From contig JAMNXK010000073.1 in NCBI GenBank assembly GCA_023653245.1, positions 1 to 7,947 on the forward strand: a stretch of 7,947 nucleotides of DNA, written 5' to 3'. The stretch comes from Tagaea sp. (GTDB lineage: Bacteria; Pseudomonadota; Alphaproteobacteria; CACIAM-22H2). This document shows, piece by piece, positions 1 through 5,685 of this stretch. Under the pieces are notes generated by a model. The model did not search any database. It was not told the DNA's origin and saw nothing but the letters and a program-made list of their open reading frames with translations. A program made the translations under genes and the position numbers. Every line of letters begins with the position of its first letter. Position 1 is the stretch's first letter.

Positions 1-515
1 GTCTGGTAAAGCGCGTAGAGCTCGTTGGGCAGCTCGGTGCGGTCCATCTTCTCGAGGCCGGGGAAGCGCGCGGCGGGGACCACGATGCGCTCGACGATCG
101 CCGCCGCCCCGTCGAGCAGGCGCACGCGCGCGAGGCGCACCACGCGCGCCAGTGCCGGCAGCGCGAGACGCAGCGCTTCCGTGCGCGTCGGCGCGCCCGA
201 TTTGATCGCGAGCACGCGGCTTTCGGGCTGGGCGCGCCCGCCGCCATCGGTCTCCAGATGCAGGAAATGGAACAGCGCGCGCTCGCGCGTGTGCTCGGCC
301 ACGTAGGTGCCCTTGCCCTGGCGGCGGACGACCAGGCGGGCCTGGGCGAGCTCGTCGAGCGCGCGGCGCATCGTGCCCTGACTCACGCCGTACTCGGCCG
401 CGAGCGCGAATTCGTTGGGCAGCGCTTGGCCGGGCTTCCAGTCGGCGTCGACCAGCCGGCGGACCAGCGAGTCCTTCACTTGGGCGTAGAGCGGGCGGGC
501 GACGGGGCGGTCCAT
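1..515 (-). CDS. GntR/HutC-family transcriptional regulator with UTRA domain, C-terminus cut by window edge
   Basis: Reading the minus strand from the ATG at 515-513 gives an open frame of 171 codons that runs off the left edge. Residues about 8-73 form a GntR winged helix-turn-helix: PLYAQVKDSL near the start, then KPGQALPNE, YGVSQGTMRRALDEL (recognition-helix region, 42-56) and the wing RRQGKGTYVAE (64-74). From about residue 80 the sequence (ERALFHFL, then ESRVLAIKSG and VRLLDGAAAIVERIVVP) matches the start of a UTRA ligand-binding domain, as in HutC/FarR-type repressors. Such proteins usually bind a small metabolite and release the operator. It is transcribed away from suyA, with a palindrome between them, so it is the likely repressor of the sulfonate operon; the inducer may be sulfolactate or a related metabolite (inference). 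No clear Shine-Dalgarno precedes the ATG. About 70 C-terminal residues appear to be missing, judged by usual family length. Confidence 0.9.
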   Translation of the reverse strand, partial: MDRPVARPLYAQVKDSLVRRLVDADWKPGQALPNEFALAAEYGVSQGTMRRALDELAQARLVVRRQGKGTYVAEHTRERALFHFLHLETDGGGRAQPESRVLAIKSGAPTRTEALRLALPALARVVRLARVRLLDGAAAIVERIVVPAARFPGLEKMDRTELPNELYALYQ

Positions 516-532
516 GCGGCGAGTTTAACCGC

Positions 533-548
533 TATCATATATAAGATA
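533..548. promoter_or_regulatory. Candidate operator: AT-rich imperfect palindrome
   Basis: TATCATAT followed directly by ATAAGATA forms an inverted repeat with 7 of 8 positions paired (one A/T-type mismatch in each arm). It stands out as an AT-only island in very GC-rich DNA between the divergent regulator and suyA. It lies 18 bp upstream of the regulator ATG and 10 bp upstream of the proposed suyA -35 box. Dimeric GntR/HutC regulators bind short inverted repeats in such positions. The site does not look like the best-known HutC consensus, so the assignment rests on symmetry and position. The same AT-rich stretch could also serve as a -10 element. Confidence 0.5.
534..539 (-). promoter_or_regulatory. 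Possible -10 element for the divergent regulator
   Basis: Read on the minus strand this is TATGAT, one mismatch from the TATAAT consensus. It would place the transcript start about 12 nt before the regulator ATG at 515, giving a nearly leaderless mRNA, which agrees with the absence of a Shine-Dalgarno there. No convincing -35 box is seen at the right distance (positions 557-563 read TCAATC or GTCAAT). It overlaps the palindrome at 533-548, which would make the regulator autoregulatory. Confidence 0.3.
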
Positions 549-558
549 TAGGGCCTGA

Positions 559-587
559 TTGACCCTCCGCGCGCGCCCCTCTAGCTT
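559..587 (+). promoter_or_regulatory. Candidate sigma-70-type promoter for suyAB
   Basis: TTGACC at 559-564 (five of six matches to TTGACA) is followed after 17 bp by TAGCTT at 582-587, a weak -10 of the sort common in GC-rich alphaproteobacteria. The predicted start near 594 leaves a leader of about 60 nt before the suyA ATG at 656. The palindrome at 533-548 lies just upstream of the -35 box. This was found by eye, and an alternative -10 in the AT-rich stretch 540-551 cannot be excluded. Confidence 0.45.
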
Positions 588-614
588 CCCGTCGCGCGCG
601 CAAACGCCGCGAAC

Positions 615-634
615 CGCCGGGCCCGAGCCCGGCG
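615..634 (+). other. Leader hairpin upstream of suyA
   Basis: CGCCGGGC (615-622) and GCCCGGCG (627-634) pair perfectly over 8 bp around a CCGA loop. The hairpin ends 10 nt before the GAGGGAGA ribosome-binding site (645-652) and lies inside the predicted suyA leader. There is no following T-run, so it is not a terminator. It may stabilise the 5' end of the message, or may simply reflect GC-rich sequence. Confidence 0.4.
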
Positions 635-655
635 ACGCAAAAACGAGGGAGAACG

Positions 656-940
656 ATGGCAACCCAATTCATCGTCCACGACAAGAAGGACACCGTCGGC
701 GTCATCGTCGTGGAGGACGTCAAAGCCGGCGCCACGCTCGAAGGCTGGCTGATGGAAGGCGACGGCACCGTCAAGGTGAAGGCGCTCAAGCCCGTGCCGC
801 TCGGCCACAAGATCGCGATGGTCGATCTCAAGAAGGGCGACACGGTGCTGAAATACGGCCACGACATCGGCCGCATGATCGCCGACGCCAAGAAGGGCGA
901 TCACGTCCACGTCCACAACATGAAAACCAAGCGCTGGTAA
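656..940 (+). CDS. suyA: (2R)-sulfolactate sulfo-lyase, small (alpha) subunit; UxaA-type SAF domain
   Basis: This 94-residue protein is a stand-alone SAF-type domain, the small subunit that in UxaA/altronate dehydratase is fused ahead of the catalytic part. Diagnostic segments are [15 protein letters not shown] (6-20), [15 protein letters not shown] (48-62), [20 protein letters not shown] (66-85) and the ending HNMKTKRW. Together with the large subunit encoded 11 bp downstream it would form the cytoplasmic lyase that splits (R)-3-sulfolactate into pyruvate and sulfite. The split two-gene layout, the size and the KTKRW end fit SuyA as I remember it, rather than fused altronate or galactarate dehydratases. 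The start is set by GAGGGAGA at 645-652. A dehydratase for a sugar acid is the main alternative, but the sulfite-exporter gene next to suyB argues for the sulfonate role. Confidence 0.87.
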   Translation: MATQFIVHDKKDTVGVIVVEDVKAGATLEGWLMEGDGTVKVKALKPVPLGHKIAMVDLKKGDTVLKYGHDIGRMIADAKKGDHVHVHNMKTKRW

Positions 941-951
941 GGGAGCGGAAC

Positions 952-2160
952 ATGGCCAAGGCACCCGCCGTCATCAAGAAGCGCTCCAAGTCCACCGGCA
1001 AGCTGCCCTTCATGGGCTTCCGCCGCGAGAACGGGCGCGTGGGGATCCGCAATCACGTCATCATCCTGCCGCTGGACGATCTGTCCAACGCGGCGGCCGA
1101 AGCGGTGGCGAACAACATCAAGGGCACGATCGCGCTGCCGCACGCCTATGGGCGCCTGCAGTTCGGCGAGGATCTGGCGCTGCATTTCCGCACCCTGATC
1201 GGGACGGGCTGCAACGCCAACGTCGCCGCGGTCGTGGTCATCGGCATCGAGCCGAGCTGGACCGGCCGCGTGGTCGAAGGCATCGCCAAGACCGGCAAGC
1301 CCGTGCAGGGCTTCGCCATCGAAGGCAACGGCGATCTCAAGACCATCGAGGCCGCCAGCCGTGTGGCCCAGCAATTCGTCATGTGGGCCACGGAAAAGCA
1401 GCGCGAAGAATGCCACATCGACGAGCTGTGGGTTTCGACCAAGTGCGGCGAGTCCGACACCACGTCGGGTCTCGCCTCGTGCCCGACCGTCGGCAATCTC
1501 ATCGACAAGATCGACCCGCTGGGCGCGACGACCTGCTTCGGCGAAACCTCGGAGCTGACCGGGGCGGAGAAGGAGATGGTCAAGCGCGCGGTGGACAAGT
1601 CGGTCGCCGACAAGTTCATGGCGACGTTCAACGCCTATCAGGACGTGATCAACCGCCACAAAACGTCCGATCTGTCCGACTCCCAGCCGACCAAGGGCAA
1701 TATCGCGGGCGGTCTGACCACGATCGAGGAAAAGGCCTTCGGCAATTTCCAGAAGATCGGCCACAAGACCAAGTACGTCGACGTGCTGACCCCGGCGGAA
1801 GCGCCGGCCAAGGGTCCGGGCCTCTACTTCATGGACACGTCCTCGGCCGCGGCCGAATGCGTGACCTTGCAGGCGGCGGCCGGGTTCGTGGTGCATCTGT
1901 TCCCGACGGGTCAGGGCAACGTGATCGGCAATCCGATCGAGCCGGTGATCAAGCTCACGGCCAATCCGAAGACCGCGCGCCTGATGCCCGAGCATATCGA
2001 TCTCGACTGCTCGGGAATCTTGCGTCGCGAGATGGATCTGGACGAGGCGGGCGACCGTCTTCTCGACATCATGATCCGCGTGTGCAACGGCCGCTACACG
2101 TGCGCCGAAGCCTTGGGCCATCGCGAATTCGTGATGACCAAGCTCTACCAAAGCGCCTGA
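952..2160 (+). CDS. suyB: (2R)-sulfolactate sulfo-lyase, large (beta) subunit; UxaA/GarD family
   Basis: The 402-residue product is the catalytic subunit of a UxaA-family lyase. Landmarks are [14 protein letters not shown] (21-34), [14 protein letters not shown] (62-75), GTGCN (84-88), [12 protein letters not shown] (162-173), FGETSELTG (196-204), [10 protein letters not shown] (241-250), [14 protein letters not shown] (291-304) and [19 protein letters not shown] (317-335), ending [14 protein letters not shown]. Family members are iron-dependent; Cys165 in KCGESD is a plausible metal ligand (inference). The reaction expected is (R)-sulfolactate to pyruvate plus sulfite. These segments match SuyB sequences as I remember them much better than altronate dehydratase. 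GGGAG at 941-945 supports the ATG at 952. This start adds about 20 lysine-rich residues before the conserved core; Met21 (1012) has no ribosome-binding site. It forms a transcription unit with suyA and is followed by a strong hairpin. Confidence 0.9.
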   Translation: MAKAPAVIKKRSKSTGKLPFMGFRRENGRVGIRNHVIILPLDDLSNAAAEAVANNIKGTIALPHAYGRLQFGEDLALHFRTLIGTGCNANVAAVVVIGIEPSWTGRVVEGIAKTGKPVQGFAIEGNGDLKTIEAASRVAQQFVMWATEKQREECHIDELWVSTKCGESDTTSGLASCPTVGNLIDKIDPLGATTCFGETSELTGAEKEMVKRAVDKSVADKFMATFNAYQDVINRHKTSDLSDSQPTKGNIAGGLTTIEEKAFGNFQKIGHKTKYVDVLTPAEAPAKGPGLYFMDTSSAAAECVTLQAAAGFVVHLFPTGQGNVIGNPIEPVIKLTANPKTARLMPEHIDLDCSGILRREMDLDEAGDRLLDIMIRVCNGRYTCAEALGHREFVMTKLYQSA

Positions 2161-2169
2161 CGAAGGGCG

Positions 2170-2198
2170 GGGCCCGGACGGAAGTCCGGGCCCTTCTT
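2170..2198 (+). terminator. GC-rich hairpin between suyB and the exporter gene: terminator or attenuator
   Basis: GGGCCCGGAC (2170-2179) and GTCCGGGCCC (2184-2193) pair perfectly over 10 bp around a GGAA loop of the stable GNRA type. The tail is TTCTT rather than a full U-run. CGAAG (2161-2165) and CTTCG (2196-2200) can extend the stem beyond an internal loop, right up to the ATG at 2201. This looks like a leaky intrinsic terminator that would keep suyAB expression above that of the exporter and transport genes. It could also be an mRNA 3'-end stabiliser. Confidence 0.6.
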
Positions 2199-2200
2199 CG

Positions 2201-2932
2201 ATGGGGATCGATCTTCCGGGCGAGGCTTGGCTCGCGCTGGGCCTGTTCGCCGCGAGCGTCGCTTCGGGCCTCGCGGGTTTCGCTTTCGCGCTGATCGCCT
2301 CGGCGACGGCGCTGCATTTCCGCGATCCGATCGACGCCACGCCCTTGATCCTGGCGGGCTCGCTGCTCGCCCAATGCCTGACCATCCTGGCCTTTCGCGG
2401 CCACGTCAAATGGGACCGCGTGCTGCCGTTCGTGTTGTGCGGCCTCGCCGGGATTCCGCTCGGCACCTGGCTGCTCGCCGCGATCCCCGCCGAGCCGCTG
2501 CGCCAGGGGATCGGCGCGTTCCTGGTGGCGTACGCCGCCTATATGCTCTTTCGCGGCCAACCCAAGCCCTTGCGCTGGGGCGGGAAGAGCGCCGATGGCG
2601 CCGTCGGATTCCTGGGCGGCGTGTTGGGCGGGTTGGGCGGATTGTCGGGCGCGCTGCCCACGCTGTGGGCGGGCTTGCGCGGCTGGTCGCGCGACGAGCA
2701 GCGCGCGGTCTATCAGCCCTACATCTTCGCCATGCAGACCGCGGCGCTCGCGGCCCTCTGGGCGCGGGACGCGATCGGGCCGCGCGCGGTCGCCGATTTC
2801 GCCTGGTGCTTGCCGCCGATCGTGCTGGGCGCGTGGCTGGGCCTGAAGCTCTACGGCCGCGTGGACGATTCGCAATTCCGCCGGATCGTGCTCGGCTTGT
2901 TGCTCGCATCGGGAGTCGTGTTGCTCGTCTAG
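2201..2932 (+). CDS. TauE/SafE-family membrane protein, probable sulfite exporter
   Basis: The 243-residue product is almost wholly hydrophobic, with about seven or eight predicted membrane segments in two related halves, as in the TauE/SafE (DUF81) family. Half one carries GLAGFAFALIASATAL (23-38) and GIPLGTWLL (84-92); half two carries GFLGGVLGGLGGLSGALP (136-153) and GAWLGLKLYG (210-219). Proteins of this family export sulfite or sulfoacetate, or move other small anions, across the inner membrane. Its place directly after suyAB fits removal of the sulfite made by the lyase. The ATG at 2201 is the only good start before the first membrane segment, yet it has no Shine-Dalgarno and sits at the foot of the hairpin at 2170-2193, so expression may be low or coupled to suyB. 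The substrate is inferred from context. Confidence 0.85.
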   Translation: MGIDLPGEAWLALGLFAASVASGLAGFAFALIASATALHFRDPIDATPLILAGSLLAQCLTILAFRGHVKWDRVLPFVLCGLAGIPLGTWLLAAIPAEPLRQGIGAFLVAYAAYMLFRGQPKPLRWGGKSADGAVGFLGGVLGGLGGLSGALPTLWAGLRGWSRDEQRAVYQPYIFAMQTAALAALWARDAIGPRAVADFAWCLPPIVLGAWLGLKLYGRVDDSQFRRIVLGLLLASGVVLLV

Positions 2933-2955
2933 CTTTGCTAAGTTCGCGGCGAAGA

Positions 2956-2984
2956 CCGGGTCGAAACCCCGGCCAAAGGAGGAA
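2956..2984 (+). promoter_or_regulatory. Small hairpin and strong ribosome-binding site before the first binding-protein gene
   Basis: The 55-bp gap after the exporter gene ends in AAAGGAGGAA (2975-2984), the best Shine-Dalgarno in the window, which fixes the ATG at 2988. Just before it, CCGGG (2956-2960) and CCCGG (2968-2972) can form a short stem. No terminator is seen. A sequence TGCTAAGTT near 2936-2944 could be part of a promoter, but no -35 box supports it. A strong site is expected for a binding protein that is needed in excess over its transporter. Confidence 0.55.
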
Positions 2985-2987
2985 GCC

Positions 2988-4019
2988 ATGGAATTCGCCA
3001 AGACCCCGCGCCCGACGCGGCGCGCCTTCGTCGCCGGCGTGGCCGGCGCGCTCGCGGCACCGCTGGTGTCCAACGCGCAGACGGAAGTGCGCGAGGTGCG
3101 CGTCGCCAAGCAATTCGGCATTTCCTATCTGCCGCTGATGATCATGGAGGACCGCCAGCTGATCGAGAAGCACGCGGCCGCCCAAGGATTGCCCGGCGTG
3201 CGCACGAATTGGCTGCAATTCGCGGGCGGCGCGCCGATCAACGACGCGCTCATTTCGGGCAGCCTCGAATTCGCCGGCGGCGGCGTCGGGCCGATGATCA
3301 CGCTGTGGGCGCGCACGCGCGGGAATCTGGGCGTGCGCGGCGTGGCCTCGCTCAACGCGATGCCGCTTTTTCTCAACACCGTGAACCCGAACGTGCGCAC
3401 GATCCGCGACTTCACCGATCGCGACCGCATCGGCCTGCCGGCCGTGCGCGTGTCGATCCAGGCGGTGACGCTGCAGATGGCGTGCGAGGCGGCGTTCGGC
3501 CCCGGCCAGCACGGGCGGCTGGACAACATCACCGTGTCGATGTCCCACCCCGACGCGATGAACGCGATGATGTCCGGGCGCAGCGAAGTGACCGCGCATT
3601 TCGGCTCGCCGCCGTTCCAGAACACCCAGTTGCAAGACGCGCGCGTGCGCCGCGTGCTGTCGAACTACGAAGTGCTCGGCGGCTCGGCCTCGTTCAATTT
3701 CATGTGGACCACGGCCCGCGTGCGCGACAACAACCCGCGCATCTACCGCGCCTTCATGGCCGCGTTGGAGGAGGCGCAAGCCTTGATCCGCTCGGACGCG
3801 TCGACGGCCGCGGACATCTATCTCAAGGTCGAGCGCTCGACGCTCTCCAAGGAGTTCGTGCTCGGTCTGCTGCGCAATCCCGAGCACGAGTTCACCTCCG
3901 TGCCGCGCAACACGATGAGGTACGCCGAGTTCATGCAGCGCACCGGCACGGTCGCGGTGCGGCCGGCGGGCTGGCAGGAGCTCTACTTCCCCGAGCTGCA
4001 CGGCGTGCAAGGCTCGTGA
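2988..4019 (+). CDS. ABC transporter substrate-binding protein, NitT/TauT (NMT1-like) family, Tat signal
   Basis: This 343-residue protein starts with a twin-arginine signal: TRRAFVAG (10-17), a hydrophobic stretch and SNA-QT, giving probable cleavage after residue 30. It should fold in the cytoplasm and be exported by Tat to the periplasm. The mature part begins REVRVAKQFGISYLPLMIM, the usual first strand of TauA/SsuA/NMT1-type proteins. It continues with GGAPINDALISGSLEFAGGG (80-99) and the signature TARLR-like region replaced by PAVRVSIQAVTLQMACE (151-167). This family binds sulfonates, nitrate, aromatic acids and pyrimidine precursors. Its setting beside suyAB suggests sulfolactate or another sulfonate (inference). 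The ATPase gene overlaps its stop codon by 4 nt, so the two are translationally coupled. A clear paralogue lies at 6807-7826. Confidence 0.85.
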   Translation: MEFAKTPRPTRRAFVAGVAGALAAPLVSNAQTEVREVRVAKQFGISYLPLMIMEDRQLIEKHAAAQGLPGVRTNWLQFAGGAPINDALISGSLEFAGGGVGPMITLWARTRGNLGVRGVASLNAMPLFLNTVNPNVRTIRDFTDRDRIGLPAVRVSIQAVTLQMACEAAFGPGQHGRLDNITVSMSHPDAMNAMMSGRSEVTAHFGSPPFQNTQLQDARVRRVLSNYEVLGGSASFNFMWTTARVRDNNPRIYRAFMAALEEAQALIRSDASTAADIYLKVERSTLSKEFVLGLLRNPEHEFTSVPRNTMRYAEFMQRTGTVAVRPAGWQELYFPELHGVQGS

Positions 4020-4810
4020 ACGCCGCCCCGCCGCTGCTGGAGGTCGACGGCGTCACGCTCCAGTACAAGACCAAGGACCATCTGGTCACCGCGACGTACC
4101 GGGTGAGCTTCCAGGTGCACCGCGCCGACCGCTACGTGCTGCTCGGGCCGTCGGGCTGCGGGAAGTCGACGTTGCTGAAGGGCGTGGCCGGGTTCATGCA
4201 GCCGGTCGAAGGAAGGATGAGTCTCGACGGGCGCGAGATCTCCGCACCCGGTCCCGACCGGATGATGGTCTTCCAGGAATTCGACCAGCTGCTGCCCTGG
4301 AAGACCGTCGAGCAGAACGTGATGTTCCCGATGCTGTGCGCGGGCAAATGGAGCAAGGCCGAAGCGCGCGAGCGCGCGCGGCGGTTCATCGACAAGGTCA
4401 ACCTGACCAAGTTCCGCGAGGCCTATCCGCACATGCTGTCCGGCGGGATGAAGCAGCGCGTGGCGATCGCCCGCGCGATGGCGATGGAGCCGCAGATTCT
4501 GCTGATGGACGAGCCTTACGCGGCGCTCGACGCGCTCACCCGGCGCAAGATGCAGGAGGAGCTGCTCGAACTCTGGGACGACGTGCGTTTCACCGTGCTG
4601 TTCGTCACCCATTCGATCGAGGAAGCGATCATCGTCGGCTCGCGCATTCTGGTGCTGTCGCCGCATCCGGGCCGGGTGAAGGCCGAGCTCAACTGCCATC
4701 ATTTCGATCACAAGACCCAAGGCGGGCCCGAGTTCCAGACGCTGCACCGCAAGATCCACGACATGCTCTTCGCCGAGCGCATCGAAGAGGAGAAAGCCGC
4801 CCATGGCTGA
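4016..4810 (+). CDS. ABC transporter ATPase, nitrate/sulfonate/taurine type
   Basis: The 264-residue product carries every ABC ATPase motif: Walker A GPSGCGKST (44-52), Q-loop VFQEFDQLLPW (85-95), signature LSGGMKQR (141-148), Walker B ILLMDEP (161-167), D-loop AALD (169-172) and switch His199 in VTHS. The QLLPWKTV segment after the Q-loop is typical of the TauB/SsuB/NrtD group. It would power import through the permease encoded next. I chose the GTG at 4016, which overlaps the previous stop as GTGA and leads directly into LLEVDGVTLQYK, the normal family start. The frame is open far upstream, but that part is antisense-like, arginine-rich noise over the binding-protein gene. The 3' end overlaps the permease start by 8 nt. 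Confidence 0.92.
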   Translation: MNAAPPLLEVDGVTLQYKTKDHLVTATYRVSFQVHRADRYVLLGPSGCGKSTLLKGVAGFMQPVEGRMSLDGREISAPGPDRMMVFQEFDQLLPWKTVEQNVMFPMLCAGKWSKAEARERARRFIDKVNLTKFREAYPHMLSGGMKQRVAIARAMAMEPQILLMDEPYAALDALTRRKMQEELLELWDDVRFTVLFVTHSIEEAIIVGSRILVLSPHPGRVKAELNCHHFDHKTQGGPEFQTLHRKIHDMLFAERIEEEKAAHG

Positions 4811-5681
4811 CGCCGCCAAGCTCGCGCCGCCGATCCGGCCGGAGTTCGAGGTCAAAGTCGGCGAGGCGCAATTCGGCGCGGTCGAGCGCCCGCTCTCGGC
4901 GTGGGAGCGGCTGACCAACATCACCTGGGTCCGCCGCGCCTTCATCATCGCCGTGTTGGCGTCGGCGTGGCAGATTTACGCCACGTTCCTCGACAACCCG
5001 CTGATGTTTCCGACCTTCGTCGAGGTGTGCGGCGCGTTCTACGACGCTTTCGTCAAAGGCCCGCTGCTCGGCCGGATGTTCACGACCATCCAAGTGCTGT
5101 TCATGGGCTACGGCACGGGATTGGCGCTGGCGGCCGTGTTCACGACGCTCGCGGTCTCCACGCGCATCGGCAACGATCTGCTCTCCACGCTCACCGCGAT
5201 GTTCAACCCGCTGCCGGCGATCGCGCTGCTGCCGCTCGCGCTGCTGTGGTTCGGGCTCGGCATCCCCTCGCTCGTCTTCGTGATCGTGCATTCGGTGCTG
5301 TGGGCGGTGGCGCTCAACACGCATACGGGATTCAAGTCGGTGTCCGAAACTTTGCGCATGGCGGGGATGAATTACGGCCTGACCGGCGTGCGCTACGTGA
5401 TGAAGATCCTGATCCCGGCGGCGTTCCCGTCGATTCTGGCGGGCCTCAAGATCGGCTGGGCTTTCGCCTGGCGCACGCTGATCGCCGCCGAGCTGGTGTT
5501 CGGCGTGTCGGCGCGCTCGGGCGGGCTGGGCTGGTACATCTTCGAGAACCGGAACCTGCTCGAAACCGCCAACGTGTTCGCCGGCCTGTTGACGGTGATC
5601 ATCATCGGCCTGTTCGTCGAGGGCGTGATCTTCCGCTATATCGAAGCCAAGACCGTGCGCCGTTGGGGCATGCAGCGTTAG
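4803..5681 (+). CDS. ABC transporter permease, SsuC/TauC type
   Basis: The 292-residue product has a cytoplasmic N-terminus of about 45 residues and then roughly six membrane segments (about 46-62, 93-117, 137-155, 156-172, 205-232 and 258-278). The EAA loop that docks on the ATPase is at 181-209: SETLRMAGMNYGLTG followed by KILIPAAFP. The region after it, GLKIGWAFAWRTLIAAEL and SGGLGWYI, is characteristic of nitrate/sulfonate/taurine permeases. One permease gene is present, so the channel is expected to be a homodimer. The ATG at 4803 overlaps the ATPase stop by 8 nt and follows a GAAGAGGAGAAAG purine-rich ribosome-binding region. The following enzyme gene begins 4 nt after the stop, which ties that enzyme to the importer. 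Confidence 0.92.
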   Translation: MADAAKLAPPIRPEFEVKVGEAQFGAVERPLSAWERLTNITWVRRAFIIAVLASAWQIYATFLDNPLMFPTFVEVCGAFYDAFVKGPLLGRMFTTIQVLFMGYGTGLALAAVFTTLAVSTRIGNDLLSTLTAMFNPLPAIALLPLALLWFGLGIPSLVFVIVHSVLWAVALNTHTGFKSVSETLRMAGMNYGLTGVRYVMKILIPAAFPSILAGLKIGWAFAWRTLIAAELVFGVSARSGGLGWYIFENRNLLETANVFAGLLTVIIIGLFVEGVIFRYIEAKTVRRWGMQR

Positions 5682-5685
5682 ACCG

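Noticed and set aside
258..551. Plus-strand open frames over the first 550 bp
   Set aside because: They are the complement of the GntR/HutC gene, whose winged-helix and UTRA motifs are unambiguous.
559..2160. A 533-codon open frame that reads through the leader and suyA in another frame before joining suyB
   Set aside because: The part before 952 is out of frame with the clear SuyA protein and is arginine-rich noise. The SuyB start at 952 has its own ribosome-binding site and conserved start.
656..2160. Assignment of the two-subunit lyase as altronate or galactarate dehydratase
   Set aside because: Those enzymes are usually single fused chains of about 500 residues. The split form, the segment sequences and the sulfite-exporter neighbour fit SuyAB better, though an assay would be needed for certainty.
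901..2466. Long minus-strand open frame opposite suyB (521 codons)
   Set aside because: High GC produces long antisense frames. The composition is rich in Arg, His and Ala with no recognisable motif, and the opposite strand encodes a well-supported protein.
2406..4010. Long minus-strand open frame opposite the exporter and first binding protein (534 codons)
   Set aside because: It spans two unrelated plus-strand genes and their gap, is low-complexity Arg/Ala-rich, and has no start signals.
3209..4015. Upstream in-frame extension of the ATPase gene
   Set aside because: The extension lies inside the binding-protein gene and has shadow-frame composition. The GTG at 4016 gives a normal family N-terminus and a 4-nt overlap.
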